64,000 bases of DNA, taken from Haloglomus halophilum (GTDB lineage Archaea > Halobacteriota > Halobacteria > Halobacteriales > Haloarculaceae). The notes beneath the pieces are model-generated. The model did no database searches. It saw only the letters and a program-made list of their open reading frames with translations, and had not been told where the DNA came from. Positions 1 to 8,530 of the stretch are shown in pieces. A program made the position numbers and the translations under genes. The stretch covers positions 2,665,149 to 2,729,148 of the forward strand of contig NZ_CP101166.1 of assembly GCF_024298885.1 (NCBI RefSeq). The letters run 5' to 3'. How positions within the stretch are numbered: position 1 is the first letter of the stretch; each line of letters begins with the position of its first letter.

Positions 1-1
1 G

Positions 2-412
2 CGTCTCTCGGCAGGTACCGTCCGAGATGCGGTCCGCGAGGTCGTCACCGGGTTGCCCGACCAGCTGGAGCGGGATGTCCTCGCGCTGCGGGCGGCGGGC
101 GTCGAACCCGTCGCACCGCTACTCCACGACGCGGTGGTCCGTGCCGCCCTCGGATTGCCCGAGCGACTGCTGGTGAGCGAGCGTGGCGAGCGGAAGGTCG
201 CCCTCCGGCGGGCGGCACGCTCGTCCGTCCCCGACCCGGTCGCGTTCCGTGGGAAGCGAGCGGCCCAGTACGGGAGCCGGGTTGCCCGTGAACTCGACCG
301 GCTGGCTCGTGAGGCCGGGTTCGAACGCTCCGAGGGGGCACACGTGGCACGGTTCGTCGGTGACCGGGCCGGTAGGGTCCCGGATATCCGCTCCCCGCCA
401 CGCTCGGACTGA
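2..412 (+). CDS. Asparagine synthase C-terminal domain-like protein, 3' part
   Basis: The reading frame is open from the left edge to a stop at 410-412, so the gene is truncated at its 5' end and about 136 C-terminal residues are seen. The segment with LGLPERLLVSERGERKVALR followed by VPDPVAFRGKRAAQYGS resembles the C-terminal part of haloarchaeal asparagine-synthase-like (AsnB C-domain, adenine alpha-hydrolase fold) proteins, where the conserved KxxLR and KxAxQYG stretches lie near the substrate pocket. The ATP-binding loop would lie upstream, outside the window, so activity cannot be judged. A TTG at 53 is only an internal codon. The assignment rests on pattern recognition of the C-terminal region. 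Confidence 0.7.
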   Translation, partial: RLSAGTVRDAVREVVTGLPDQLERDVLALRAAGVEPVAPLLHDAVVRAALGLPERLLVSERGERKVALRRAARSSVPDPVAFRGKRAAQYGSRVARELDRLAREAGFERSEGAHVARFVGDRAGRVPDIRSPPRSD

Positions 413-584
413 GTCGCCGCGCGGGGTCGCTGGCCGCTCGTCTGCCCCCCGTTCGACACCCGGCAGACGACCGTCGTTCGATAGTCATCCATCCGGCGAG
501 CAGCCGGGTAAATGCTTTCCGGCCGAATCCGGCGCCCACAGCGCGTGTGAAGCGGTGTCGCGCCTCATGTTTGACCAGAAAGCA

Positions 585-593
585 TTTATTATA
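585..593 (+). promoter_or_regulatory. TATA-like element upstream of the S-layer gene
   Basis: The 413-749 interval has no gene. The sequence TTTATTATA stands out in otherwise GC-rich DNA and is followed about 155 bases later by the S-layer start codon. A start site about 25 bases downstream would give a 5' leader of roughly 130 bases, unusually long beside the mostly leaderless genes here but plausible for a very highly expressed surface-layer gene. No clear Shine-Dalgarno sequence precedes the ATG. Confidence 0.55.
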
Positions 594-749
594 CCCGCGG
601 CTTGTTCTGGCCGTACCCCTACCCATGGTGACAGCACGGAGTACCCCGCTCGGGTCTGTGCACGAGGCGAACGGCGCCGGCGTGCCCCGGGTTGCGGTGG
701 AAACTGTTGTTGCCGATCGCGGTGCGGTTGCAAACGATTCCAACCAAAT

Positions 750-3700
750 ATGACAGGAACACGAAAGAAACTGCGCGGCCTTACACTCGCCGCGCTCATG
801 GTGTTCTCCGTCTTCGCAGGTACCGTCGCCTTCGCCGGCACGGCTGCTGCGGCTGCGAATGCGCAAGCAACGCAGGGAGACACCAGTCTAGGCAATTCGG
901 ATGCAGCGGGCGAAACGACCAACTTCTATGCCTCGACCGCTATCGAGTCGACTGACGGCTCGTTCAGCGGAATCGAGGTCGACTTCTCGGATGACTCCGC
1001 CTTCACCGGCGGTGGCTTCGCCAGCGACATCCAGTCGGACGACGTCGAGGTTCGACTGTACAAGGGCGATGCCAACTCCGGCTCCGACCTCGCGACCCTC
1101 GTCCGAGATGACAACCCCGAAGAAACGACCGGCTCCAGCGTCAGCGGGAGCAACCAGAACAACGCTAACCGCTTCGAGACGCTCGAAGTTACGGGTAGCA
1201 GCTTCTCGAACACTGTCCAGCAGGGCGACCTCGTCGTGCTCGTGGTCGAGAACAACGAGTTCCGCAACCCGCGGAACGGCGGCGACTACGATGCAGTCGT
1301 CGACTACAACCCGAGCTCGAGCGGTGGCGAGAGCACCGCTGTCCTGAGCGTCGCCGGTGACGGTGGCGACGACGGCGGGACCGACGACGGCCCCGACGCC
1401 ACGTGGGACGACCGCGTGATCCGTTACCAGGGTCAGGACCTGTTCTACAACCTGAACAACAAGGCTAGCGAAGGCGGCCAGCTGCGCTCGTGCGAGTACG
1501 ACTCTACTACCGAGCAGTGTGAGTCCAGTTCGCTCGAACAGGATCTCGGTACCAGTACTGGTGAAATCGACACGTCCGACCTGCAGGGCGACTACGTCAT
1601 CACGGACAGCGAGGGTAACTACCTCGAGTTCAATAGTGGTGGCGGTGCCACCGGTCAGAACGGACCGCCGGCGAGCACCGACCCGACGACCGAAATCGTC
1701 GTCCAGACGCTCGATACCGAGTTCGATGACAGCAGCGTCTCCTCGGGTGACTCCGAGACGCTGAACTTCGACTCTCCGGTCCGCAGCACGTACACGGTCG
1801 AGGTCGGCGCTGACGACCTCAGCCAGAGCGACCTCCAGTCGATGTTCAGCAACGCTGAGTCGGCTGGCACTATCAACAACCTCCAGCTGGAGGGCAGTAG
1901 CAACGTCACGTTCCAGGTGACCGACACCGACCAGGACGTCGACGTGAGCTTCTCCGGCATCGACACCGGCGATTACACGCTGGACATCGATGTCGTCGAC
2001 ACGACCGCAGAGGACACCGCTTCCATCGAGGTGACCGAGGAGGACGACCTCGACGCGAACTTCATCACCGGCTCCGTTGTGGAGGAGCGCGGTGACGTCG
2101 CGAAGTTCTCCCTCTCGCTGGAGGAGACGGACCAGGTTACCGTCATCTTCGGCACCGAGGAGGCCAACTACGAGCAGGAGGTCACGCTCGAGGACGACGA
2201 CGACAACGGTGTCGTCAACTTCACGTTCAACACCTTCCAGGCCGGCGTCAACAACGAGCGGACGTTCAACGTGGAGGACGACGTCATCGTCTCCTCCGCT
2301 ATCAACCGGCCCCAGGACAGCAGCCTCAACGAGCCGCTCGAGGACTACGACTACGACGTGACGGCCTTCGTGGGCGACACGGAGACCGACGTCGCCGTGC
2401 TGACGCTCCAGGAGCGGAGCACCAACGGCGCCGCAATCTACACGGCCCCGAGCTCCATCCAGAGTTCCTCTGGTGACGCGGGTACCTACGACGACGCCGA
2501 GGAGCTGCGTGACTCCATCACGCAGTCCGACACCGTCGCCGAGGGTAACCACATCGTCCTGCAGGTGAACGCTACGGGTATCTTCGGATACCCCGGCTTC
2601 GACGGCAACGACGACTACACGTCGGCCCTCGCCGAGCAGGACAGCGCCTCCGCGGCGCAGTTCTTCGACGCTGGTCGGACCGGTGCGGCCGGCTCCGGCG
2701 ACGACCAGGTCGAGGGTCTCCTCGGTCTGGCTCTGACGCCCGAGGATGTCGGGCCGAACGTTGACGCTCCCGACAGCCTGCCCATCCAGGACGCCGTCGT
2801 CTACCCCGATGAGGACAACAACACGCTGTACGTTGTCTTCGACCCCGACGACTACTCCGACGCTAACGCGCTCGAGACGGGCGATGACTACAACGCCTCG
2901 TTCACGGTCCCCGAGACCGAGAGCGACGGTGATGTCGTCTCGCCGCAGTTTGACTACACCGGTAACCCGTACGTCGCCGACGACGACCCGAGCTCGGACG
3001 AGTCCGAGATCGTCTTCGACACGTTCGAGTTCCAGGAGCGCGATCTGGAGTTCGACACGAACGAGCAGGGCATCGTCACGGTCGATGCCGAGTCCGGTCA
3101 GTTCATCAACGGCACGACGAACCTGGCTCCCCACACGGAGTTCACCGTCCGTGCCCGGACGACCGGCAACAATGCGTTCCTGAAGGAGGACACCGCCGAG
3201 GTTCAGCCTGACGGCACCTTCGGTGGCGAGTTCGACTTCTCGGACGTCGCTTCGAACACGAGCTTCACGGCGACTGTTCAGAACCAGAACCTCGAGGACA
3301 ACGCCGAGACGCCCGGCCAGGTCGGTTCGGCACAGGTCGGCGCTGCGACGTTCAGCAACCAGACCTTCACGGGTCAGGCGACGAGCCTGAACGTTGCGAG
3401 CGTCACCGTTTCCGAGGGTGGCTTCGTGACGATCCACGACTCCACGCTCGTCTCTGACGGCGCTGTCTTCGACTCCGTCCGTGGCACCTCGGGCTACCTC
3501 GAGGCTGGCACTACGGAGAACGTCACGGTCGAGCTCGACTCACCGATCGCTCCGTCCGGGTCCGGCACGTACTACGCGATGCCGCACCTGGACTCCGACG
3601 GTGACGAGACCTACGACTTCGTCACGAGTGAGGGCGCCGACGACGGCCCCTACACGAACAACGAGGGTAACGCCACGGTCGACGCCGCGACCATCACGGT

Positions 3701-4250
3701 CGAGCGCGTCGCCACGGTCACCCTCAACGACCAGACCACCAACGGTGACTCCGTGCTCGTCGAGAGCGCGCGTCTCCCCGACGGTGGCTTCGTGACCATC
3801 CACGACGCCACGGTGTCCGACGATCCGTTCGGCTCCGTGCGTGGCACGTCCGCCTACCTCGACAGCGGGACCAGCGCCGACATCAACGTCAGCCTGGACA
3901 CCCCGGTCGAGGAGAGCGGCCAGTTCTTCGCCATGCCGCACCGTGACACGGACGGCGACGAGACGTACGACTTCGTCTCGTCCAACGGCGACGACGACGG
4001 TCCGTACCTGAACGCGGACGGTCAGATCGTCCTCGACAGCGGGCAGATCTCGCTCGCTGGCGAGATGACTCCGACGCCGACCGAGGCCGACGAGCCGACT
4101 CCGACGCCGACCGAGGCCGACGAGCCGACGCCGACCGATGGTGAGGAGACGACGACCACGAGCAGCGACGGTCAGCCCGGCTTCGGCCTGGCTGTCTCGC
4201 TGATCGCGCTCGTCGGTGCCGCCCTCATCGCGCTCCGTCGTCGCGACTAA
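750..4250 (+). CDS. csg: S-layer glycoprotein with PGF-CTERM anchor
   Basis: This 1,166-residue protein is the main surface-layer glycoprotein candidate. Start ATG 750 gives the typical haloarchaeal S-layer signal peptide (MTGTRKKLRGLTLAALMVFS, cleaved near residues 30-36). The mature part begins with the conserved S-layer opening region (WDDRVIRYQGQDLFY at about residues 219-233), followed by long acidic beta-rich domains. Near the C-terminus two tandem DUF7282-like units (about residues 871-981 and 989-1102) share GGFVTIHDxT, SVRGTSxYL and AMPHxDxDGDETYDFV. A Thr/Pro/Glu linker (about 1106-1138) then leads to PGFGLAVS, a transmembrane helix and RRRD, the PGF-CTERM signal cut and lipid-anchored by archaeosortase ArtA. 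Many NxS/T sites suit N-glycosylation. The frame is open upstream to 183, but the signal peptide fixes the start. Confidence 0.95.
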   Translation: MTGTRKKLRGLTLAALMVFSVFAGTVAFAGTAAAAANAQATQGDTSLGNSDAAGETTNFYASTAIESTDGSFSGIEVDFSDDSAFTGGGFASDIQSDDVEVRLYKGDANSGSDLATLVRDDNPEETTGSSVSGSNQNNANRFETLEVTGSSFSNTVQQGDLVVLVVENNEFRNPRNGGDYDAVVDYNPSSSGGESTAVLSVAGDGGDDGGTDDGPDATWDDRVIRYQGQDLFYNLNNKASEGGQLRSCEYDSTTEQCESSSLEQDLGTSTGEIDTSDLQGDYVITDSEGNYLEFNSGGGATGQNGPPASTDPTTEIVVQTLDTEFDDSSVSSGDSETLNFDSPVRSTYTVEVGADDLSQSDLQSMFSNAESAGTINNLQLEGSSNVTFQVTDTDQDVDVSFSGIDTGDYTLDIDVVDTTAEDTASIEVTEEDDLDANFITGSVVEERGDVAKFSLSLEETDQVTVIFGTEEANYEQEVTLEDDDDNGVVNFTFNTFQAGVNNERTFNVEDDVIVSSAINRPQDSSLNEPLEDYDYDVTAFVGDTETDVAVLTLQERSTNGAAIYTAPSSIQSSSGDAGTYDDAEELRDSITQSDTVAEGNHIVLQVNATGIFGYPGFDGNDDYTSALAEQDSASAAQFFDAGRTGAAGSGDDQVEGLLGLALTPEDVGPNVDAPDSLPIQDAVVYPDEDNNTLYVVFDPDDYSDANALETGDDYNASFTVPETESDGDVVSPQFDYTGNPYVADDDPSSDESEIVFDTFEFQERDLEFDTNEQGIVTVDAESGQFINGTTNLAPHTEFTVRARTTGNNAFLKEDTAEVQPDGTFGGEFDFSDVASNTSFTATVQNQNLEDNAETPGQVGSAQVGAATFSNQTFTGQATSLNVASVTVSEGGFVTIHDSTLVSDGAVFDSVRGTSGYLEAGTTENVTVELDSPIAPSGSGTYYAMPHLDSDGDETYDFVTSEGADDGPYTNNEGNATVDAATITVERVATVTLNDQTTNGDSVLVESARLPDGGFVTIHDATVSDDPFGSVRGTSAYLDSGTSADINVSLDTPVEESGQFFAMPHRDTDGDETYDFVSSNGDDDGPYLNADGQIVLDSGQISLAGEMTPTPTEADEPTPTPTEADEPTPTDGEETTTTSSDGQPGFGLAVSLIALVGAALIALRRRD

Positions 4251-4256
4251 CACACG

Positions 4257-4272
4257 GAACCCTCACGGGTTC
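4257..4272 (+). terminator. Hairpin terminator after the S-layer gene
   Basis: Seven bases after the S-layer stop codon lies a perfect 6-bp stem, GAACCC-TCAC-GGGTTC, followed by a pyrimidine-rich stretch (TTCCATTCTTT at about 4290-4300). This is consistent with transcription termination of a strongly expressed gene. Function is inferred from position and structure. Confidence 0.5.
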
Positions 4273-4413
4273 TCGAACTGACTTCGCGGTTCCATTCTTT
4301 CGCGCGCCACACGACGACGGAGAGACATCTGTCTCCGTCCCCACGTGCCGGTCCGGTCCCAGTGCCTGGGACCGAAGGGAGACGCCTAAGTCCATCCCAC
4401 CCCGAACGCGAGT

Positions 4414-5271
4414 ATGGACCTCCCGTCCCGGTCGGAGCTGTCCTTCCGACATTACCTCGCGGGGACGACCGCGCTCACGGGGATTCTGATGCTGCTGGGC
4501 GTGTACACGGCGGCGGCGGGTGCCGGGCTGACGTGTGCCCAGCGGTGGCCGCTGTGTGACGGTGCGGTGTTCGGCCTGTTCCCGGCCGACTGGATGAGCT
4601 TCATCGAGTGGTTCCACCGGCTCGTCGCGATGGTGACGGGGTTCGTCATCCTCGGGGCCACCGGCCACGCGTGGCGAGCGGGGCTCTCGCGCCGCGTCCG
4701 TGGCGCCCTCTCCGTTGCAACGGTCCTGCTGCCCGCACAGATCGTCCTGGGTGCCCTGACCGTCACGGAGTACGAGTGGGTCATCCTGACGGCGCACTTC
4801 TCGACGGCGACGGTCATCTACGCCGGCGTGGCGCTGGCGACCGGGTGGTCGTACGGCGAGGTCGCGTCGACCGGGGCGGCCCGCCGGGCGACGCTGGCCG
4901 CGGCCGCGCTGTTGCCGGCCTTCCTCGTCCTCTCGCCCCGGCTCGTGTTCGTCTATGGGGCGACCGCACAGGTCGCGCTGTACACCGTCGGGCTGGCCGC
5001 GCTGGCGGCGCTCTGCTGGGCGACCGTCTGGAGTCGCGAGGCGGGCAGTGCGCCGCGCATGACGCTGGCGACCGGCCTCGCGGCGCTCGTCCTCGGCGGA
5101 CTGTTGGTGCTGGGTCGGCAGGTGTTCGGCGCGGATGCGCAACTGGCGATGACGGGCGGAACGCTGCTGGCGTTCTACCTGTCGTTCGCCGCCGCCCACA
5201 CCAACCTGCTGGCGACCGGCCGCTCGCGTGAGCTGTCGGGCGCCGAGCGCGGTAGCCGGAGCGACGACTGA
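4414..5271 (+). CDS. ctaA: Heme A synthase (COX15/CtaA family)
   Basis: This integral membrane protein of 285 residues would oxidise the C8 methyl of heme O to heme A for the terminal oxidase. About eight hydrophobic segments span the length, as in CtaA. Family landmarks are His13 in FRHYLAG, the Cys41/Cys48 pair in the first external loop (CAQRWPLC), Glu65 and His68 in IEWFHRL, and later histidines in AHFSTAT and AHTNLLAT on conserved helices. The paired cysteines match the disulfide loop of Bacillus-type CtaA. The gene stands alone after the S-layer terminator. No heme O synthase or oxidase gene is adjacent, so the pathway partners must be elsewhere. Confidence 0.9.
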   Translation: MDLPSRSELSFRHYLAGTTALTGILMLLGVYTAAAGAGLTCAQRWPLCDGAVFGLFPADWMSFIEWFHRLVAMVTGFVILGATGHAWRAGLSRRVRGALSVATVLLPAQIVLGALTVTEYEWVILTAHFSTATVIYAGVALATGWSYGEVASTGAARRATLAAAALLPAFLVLSPRLVFVYGATAQVALYTVGLAALAALCWATVWSREAGSAPRMTLATGLAALVLGGLLVLGRQVFGADAQLAMTGGTLLAFYLSFAAAHTNLLATGRSRELSGAERGSRSDD

Positions 5272-5341
5272 GGCACCGGCGTGTTGGTCGAGCGCCCGGA
5301 CTGGCCGTAGTCTTATCCGCCCGCCGGTCGTGGCCACGGCC

Positions 5342-5620
5342 ATGGCAGACCTCCTGTCCGACGATGAGATCGACGCGCAGCTCCCCGACGGCTGGAGCCA
5401 CGAGGGCGACCGGATCGAGCGGACCTACGAGTTCGACTCCTACCTCGAGGGCGTCGGCTTCGCCTCGGGCGCGGGCGGACTCGCCGAGGAGGCGTTCCAC
5501 CATCCGACGCTGACCGTCGAGTGGCGCGAGGTGACCGTCGAGTTGACCAGCCACGAGGAGGGGGGCGTCACGACGAAGGACATCGACCTCGCCGAGCGGC
5601 TGAACGAGCTCGCCGACTGA
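5342..5620 (+). CDS. 4a-hydroxytetrahydrobiopterin dehydratase (PCD/DCoH)
   Basis: A 92-residue protein matching the pterin-4a-carbinolamine dehydratase family in length and motifs. The signature is EAFHHPTLTVEWREVTVELT (residues about 50-69), where the paired histidines catalyse dehydration of 4a-hydroxytetrahydrobiopterin, followed by TTKDIDLAERLNEL at the C-terminus. ATG 5342 (MADLLSDDEID) is the usual start. The next gene begins one base after the stop region, so the two probably form an operon. Archaeal homologues are common, although a tetrahydrobiopterin-dependent hydroxylase is not seen nearby, so the real substrate is uncertain. Confidence 0.88.
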   Translation: MADLLSDDEIDAQLPDGWSHEGDRIERTYEFDSYLEGVGFASGAGGLAEEAFHHPTLTVEWREVTVELTSHEEGGVTTKDIDLAERLNELAD

Positions 5621-5621
5621 G

Positions 5622-6032
5622 ATGGCCGACAAGCCCCGAGACGACGGGGCCGCGGAGGTCCCCGGGGACGCGGCGTACGTCTTCCGTGTCACGTTCCGGC
5701 TGGAGCCGGCCGAAGGTGTGACCGTCGCACCGGAGACGTTCGAGACGACGCTGGAGCGACGGGCCGACCCGCCGGGCGAGGCGGGCTGGCTGTTCTTCCG
5801 CGACAACTGCTGGCGGGGCGAGGCGAACGACGAGGCACACCTGTGCGACCTGGCGAGTGAGGCACTCGGGGTCGAGGTGATCTCGGTCGCCTTCCGCGAA
5901 CTCCGGACCGACGAGGCGTATCTGTCGGCGCTGCGTGAGGCCATCGCGGCGGACCTCTCGCTCTTCCGTGCCGACGATGTCGACGAGGTCCTGCACAAGT
6001 ACCTCGGGTCCTCCATCCACGTCCGGGAGTAG
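5622..6032 (+). CDS. LWR-salt family protein
   Basis: A small haloarchaeal protein of 136 residues, co-oriented with and only one base after the pterin dehydratase. The sequence AYVFRVTFRLEPAEGV, then GWLFFRDNCWRGE and ALREAIAADLSLFRADDVDE, matches the LWR-salt family, which is restricted to halophilic archaea and has no known function. In most members the central motif reads LWR; here it is CWR, so the family's name-giving leucine is replaced by cysteine. No signal peptide or membrane segment is visible, so it is probably cytoplasmic. Confidence 0.72.
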   Translation: MADKPRDDGAAEVPGDAAYVFRVTFRLEPAEGVTVAPETFETTLERRADPPGEAGWLFFRDNCWRGEANDEAHLCDLASEALGVEVISVAFRELRTDEAYLSALREAIAADLSLFRADDVDEVLHKYLGSSIHVRE

Positions 6033-6135
6033 GGCGCTCGCGGCCGAACACGCCGAACGCGCCGACCGTGGCTGCCCCCATCGGCCGATGCGTGGTCAGC
6101 AGGTACTTGTCCGCCGACCGGCTACCTGTGTCCGG

Positions 6136-6807
6136 ATGAGCCACGCCGCGGACTACGATGTCTGGTTGTTCGACCTCGACGGGACGCTGGTCGACGTCGA
6201 GCCGTCGTACATCCACGAGACGCTCGGCGAGGTCGGCGACCGGCTCGGCCACGAGTTCGGCCCCACCGAGGCCGAGGCCATCTGGCACGGGTTCGGCGCG
6301 GGCGCGAACGACGTGCTGGCCGAGCGTGGCGTCGACGTCGAGGCGTTCTGGGAGACGTTCCACGAGGTCGAGGATCCTATCGCCCGCGCCGAGGCCGCGT
6401 TCTGCTACGACGACGCCGCGTGGGTCGGTGCGCTCGACGAGCCGGTCGGGCTGGTGACCCACTGCCAGTCCTACCTCACCGAGCCCGTGCTCGACCGGCT
6501 GGACCTGCGTGACTGGTTCGACACGGTCGTCTGCTGTGACGAGGAGACGGGCTGGAAACCCGACGCCGGACCGGTCGAGCTGGCGCTCGCCGATCTCGCT
6601 GTCGGACGGGACCCCGCGGGGCCACTGGTCGGCGACAACCCCTCGGACGTGGGCGCGGCATGGAACGCCGGGCTGGAGGGGGTTCACGTCGAGCGCCATG
6701 GACACGAGCGGCGCGGCTGCTGTGTACTGGGGGACCGGCGGCTCCGGAGCCTCGACGCACTCGCCCCCGGAACGAGCGGGGAGCCCGACGCTACTTCCGG
6801 TGGGTGA
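6136..6807 (+). CDS. HAD-superfamily hydrolase
   Basis: A 223-residue phosphatase-like protein. Motif I is DLDGTLVD (nucleophile Asp13), motif II the Thr in GLVTHCQSY, motif III the Lys in GWKPDAGP and motif IV GDNPSDVGAA, so all four catalytic motifs are present. The helical cap between motifs I and II puts it with the phosphoglycolate phosphatase-like group of HAD enzymes. The substrate cannot be told. ATG 6136 starts just before the core strand (MSHAADYDVWLFDLDG). The 3' end overlaps the convergent gene at 6791 by 17 bases. Confidence 0.88.
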   Translation: MSHAADYDVWLFDLDGTLVDVEPSYIHETLGEVGDRLGHEFGPTEAEAIWHGFGAGANDVLAERGVDVEAFWETFHEVEDPIARAEAAFCYDDAAWVGALDEPVGLVTHCQSYLTEPVLDRLDLRDWFDTVVCCDEETGWKPDAGPVELALADLAVGRDPAGPLVGDNPSDVGAAWNAGLEGVHVERHGHERRGCCVLGDRRLRSLDALAPGTSGEPDATSGG

Positions 6808-7012
6808 ACAGGACCGGGTTCCCCTCGTGGACCGACGCGCAGATGTCCATCTGCCGGGAGAGGTTGAGGCGGGTGAACTCCTTCGAGACGATGAGGTCGT
6901 CGAACGGCTTGTCACAGGACGGGCACGCCAGCCCGACCGTGTTCTGGTAGATGTCGACGGCGCCGGTCTCGCGGGGCGTACACGAGGAGACGATTTCGTC
7001 GAACTCGTCCAT
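6791..7012 (-). CDS. Small haloarchaeal CxxC protein
   Basis: A 73-residue protein with a single CPSCDKPF zinc-knuckle-like motif, followed by LSRQMDICASVHEGNPVLFTH. It resembles small haloarchaeal proteins annotated DUF7385 or 'flagella cluster protein', an assignment recalled from memory and uncertain. Function is unknown. A TATA-like element (AATTTAAGC on the minus strand, about 7035-7043) lies about 27 bases before the start, consistent with a leaderless transcript. Its last 17 bases overlap the end of the convergent HAD gene. Confidence 0.7.
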   Translation of the reverse strand: MDEFDEIVSSCTPRETGAVDIYQNTVGLACPSCDKPFDDLIVSKEFTRLNLSRQMDICASVHEGNPVLFTHRK

Positions 7013-7103
7013 ACCGACGGCTACAGCGCCGACTGCTTAAATTCGACCCATCCGGTTCCACGGGTCACGCTCGCGTCGACGCTCCCGACCCGCTCGAAGC
7101 CGC

Positions 7104-7196
7104 TCAGAACCCCGCCAGTGCGGCGACGATGCCGGCGCCGATCGCGACTGCGATGAGGAGGAGTCCGATGAGCATGAAGCGGTCTGCGGCGTCCAT
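7104..7196 (-). CDS. 30-residue single-span membrane peptide
   Basis: A short frame encodes MDAADRFMLIGLLLIAVAIG and then AGIVAALAGF, a negatively charged N-terminus followed by one hydrophobic helix. On the minus strand, TTTCAAGTA at about 7218-7226 lies roughly 25 bases before the ATG, so a leaderless transcript is plausible. The gene sits in the same orientation between two minus-strand genes. Short one-helix proteins of this form are common but poorly annotated in haloarchaea. Function is unknown, and the call rests on composition, the start and the promoter-like element. Confidence 0.6.
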   Translation of the reverse strand: MDAADRFMLIGLLLIAVAIGAGIVAALAGF

Positions 7197-7228
7197 GCGG
7201 TCCGTCTCGCCGGAACGATACTTGAAAG

Positions 7229-7489
7229 TTAGTCGTCCAGAGCCGCCTCCATCGCGGCGCCGATGGTCGCCTCGCCGGCGATGACCTGCTCACCGGCGTC
7301 GGTCGTCGTGTAGATCACCTCGTTGCTCACCGGCGCGAGGAGTCCCTGGTCGACCAGACGTTCCACCCGTCGCTCCGCGTATCGGACGTGGATCCCCAGC
7401 CGGTTGGCCACGATAGGGACGTACTCGGGTGGGTTGTCCCCGAAGAACTCGAGGATGCGTTCGTCCGCCGGGTGGCTCTGCGGGGGCAT
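7229..7489 (-). CDS. Winged-helix DNA-binding protein
   Basis: An 86-residue protein, MPPQSHPADERILEFFGDNP followed by YVPIVANRLGIHVRYAERRV and RLVDQGLLAPVSNEVIYTTT. This is a compact winged helix-turn-helix of the type frequent in haloarchaea, with the recognition helix around residues 32-45 and the beta-wing at 52-64. It has no effector domain. A TATA-like TTAAGT near 7512-7517 (minus strand) lies close to the start codon. Target genes are unknown; the divergent or downstream small membrane gene is a possible neighbour target. Confidence 0.8.
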   Translation of the reverse strand: MPPQSHPADERILEFFGDNPPEYVPIVANRLGIHVRYAERRVERLVDQGLLAPVSNEVIYTTTDAGEQVIAGEATIGAAMEAALDD

Positions 7490-7605
7490 AGCGCCAATAT
7501 GTGGGTCGTGCTATCACTTAACAGTATCGGGGTGGGAGCCAGCCGACGCACTCGTCTCGGGCAGAACCCACCGAAACAGCGGATGTCGACGGCACAAACG
7601 GGTCG

Positions 7606-8442
7606 TCAGGAACAGAGGTCGACGGTGAGGTACGCCCGGTTGCTCCCGCTGACGTGGACGCCGACGCCGAGTTGCCCGGCGTTCTCGTAGGTGAGCTTCC
7701 GGCGCTCGGAGTCGGTCGCGAACCAGTTCTCGACGGCGTCGACCGCGATCTCGCGCTCGTTCCGGTTCGTCCGGTTGTCGAACTCGCCGCCGGCCGAGAC
7801 CTTGTCGAGCGCCTCGATCTCCCGATCCTCCCGGACGGTGTTGCGCTCGGAATCGAGGATTCCACACCGCTGGTCTAGACCATTCCGACGGTAACGTTCC
7901 GCGGTCGTGTAGCCCCCCGCGGCGTGGGAGACGTAGCCCTGCCCGCTCATCCGGCGGCTGTGGTTCCCGGCCATCCGGGTCAGCACCTCGTCGGACCGGA
8001 GTCTCTCCAGCCCGCGCTCGACGCGCCGGTCGTTGATCTCCTCGACGACCAGCAGCCGAACCTTCGTCTCGTTGAACGAGTCGGGGCGGACCGGTCCCGG
8101 TGTCGCCGTCGCGTCCGGCTCTGGTGTCGCGGTCGGCGGCGTCGCAGTCGATGTCGGCGGTGGTGTCGTGCCGGCGCTCCCCGGTTCCTCGGTCGCGGTT
8201 CCACCACCACCGCCGTCACTGTCACCGTTACCGCCACCCGCGTCCGCGTCCGTGGCCGGGGCCGTGGTCGCCGTGGCGGTGGCAGTCAGCGTCGCTGTCG
8301 GCGCCGCGCTGCCGTCCCCGCCGTCGTTGTTTCCCCCGAGTAACGGCCCACCGTCGCCGAGGTAGACGCCGATGGCGGCCCCCGCGCTCGTCGCCGTGAC
8401 GACGATTCCCCCCAGCAGGAGCAGCGCGATCTTGTTCGCCAT
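7606..8442 (-). CDS. Membrane-anchored CAP (SCP-like) domain protein
   Basis: A 278-residue exported protein. Residues about 4-28 form a signal/anchor helix, residues about 38-118 a Gly/Thr/Pro/Ala-rich linker of the kind seen on haloarchaeal cell-surface proteins, and residues about 118-278 a CAP/SCP-like domain with MAGNHSRRMSGQGYVSH, ERYRRNG and the C-terminal ENAGQLGVGVHV and AYLTVDLC. The Glu in TYENAGQLG and the histidines near SGQGYVSH match the CAP cavity residues. Secreted CAP proteins bind small molecules or peptides and some are proteases; the role here is unknown. It is divergent from the gene at 8531. Confidence 0.82.
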   Translation of the reverse strand: MANKIALLLLGGIVVTATSAGAAIGVYLGDGGPLLGGNNDGGDGSAAPTATLTATATATTAPATDADAGGGNGDSDGGGGGTATEEPGSAGTTPPPTSTATPPTATPEPDATATPGPVRPDSFNETKVRLLVVEEINDRRVERGLERLRSDEVLTRMAGNHSRRMSGQGYVSHAAGGYTTAERYRRNGLDQRCGILDSERNTVREDREIEALDKVSAGGEFDNRTNRNEREIAVDAVENWFATDSERRKLTYENAGQLGVGVHVSGSNRAYLTVDLCS

Positions 8443-8530
8443 GTCGTTGGTTCCCGATAGCCCCCCGAGTTGATAACGCTGTCCCGGCCGCGTCGAAAGT
8501 CGTTAACGCCTCCCGTTCGAAGGGAATCAC

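Noticed and set aside
183..749. Extended N-terminus of the S-layer protein
   Set aside because: The frame is open upstream but the signal peptide starts at ATG 750; the upstream part overlaps a promoter and the end of the previous gene.
888..3437. Long open frame antisense to the S-layer gene
   Set aside because: It arises from the high-GC codon pattern of the opposite strand, gives Val/Arg/Asp-rich sequence with no motifs, and has no promoter.
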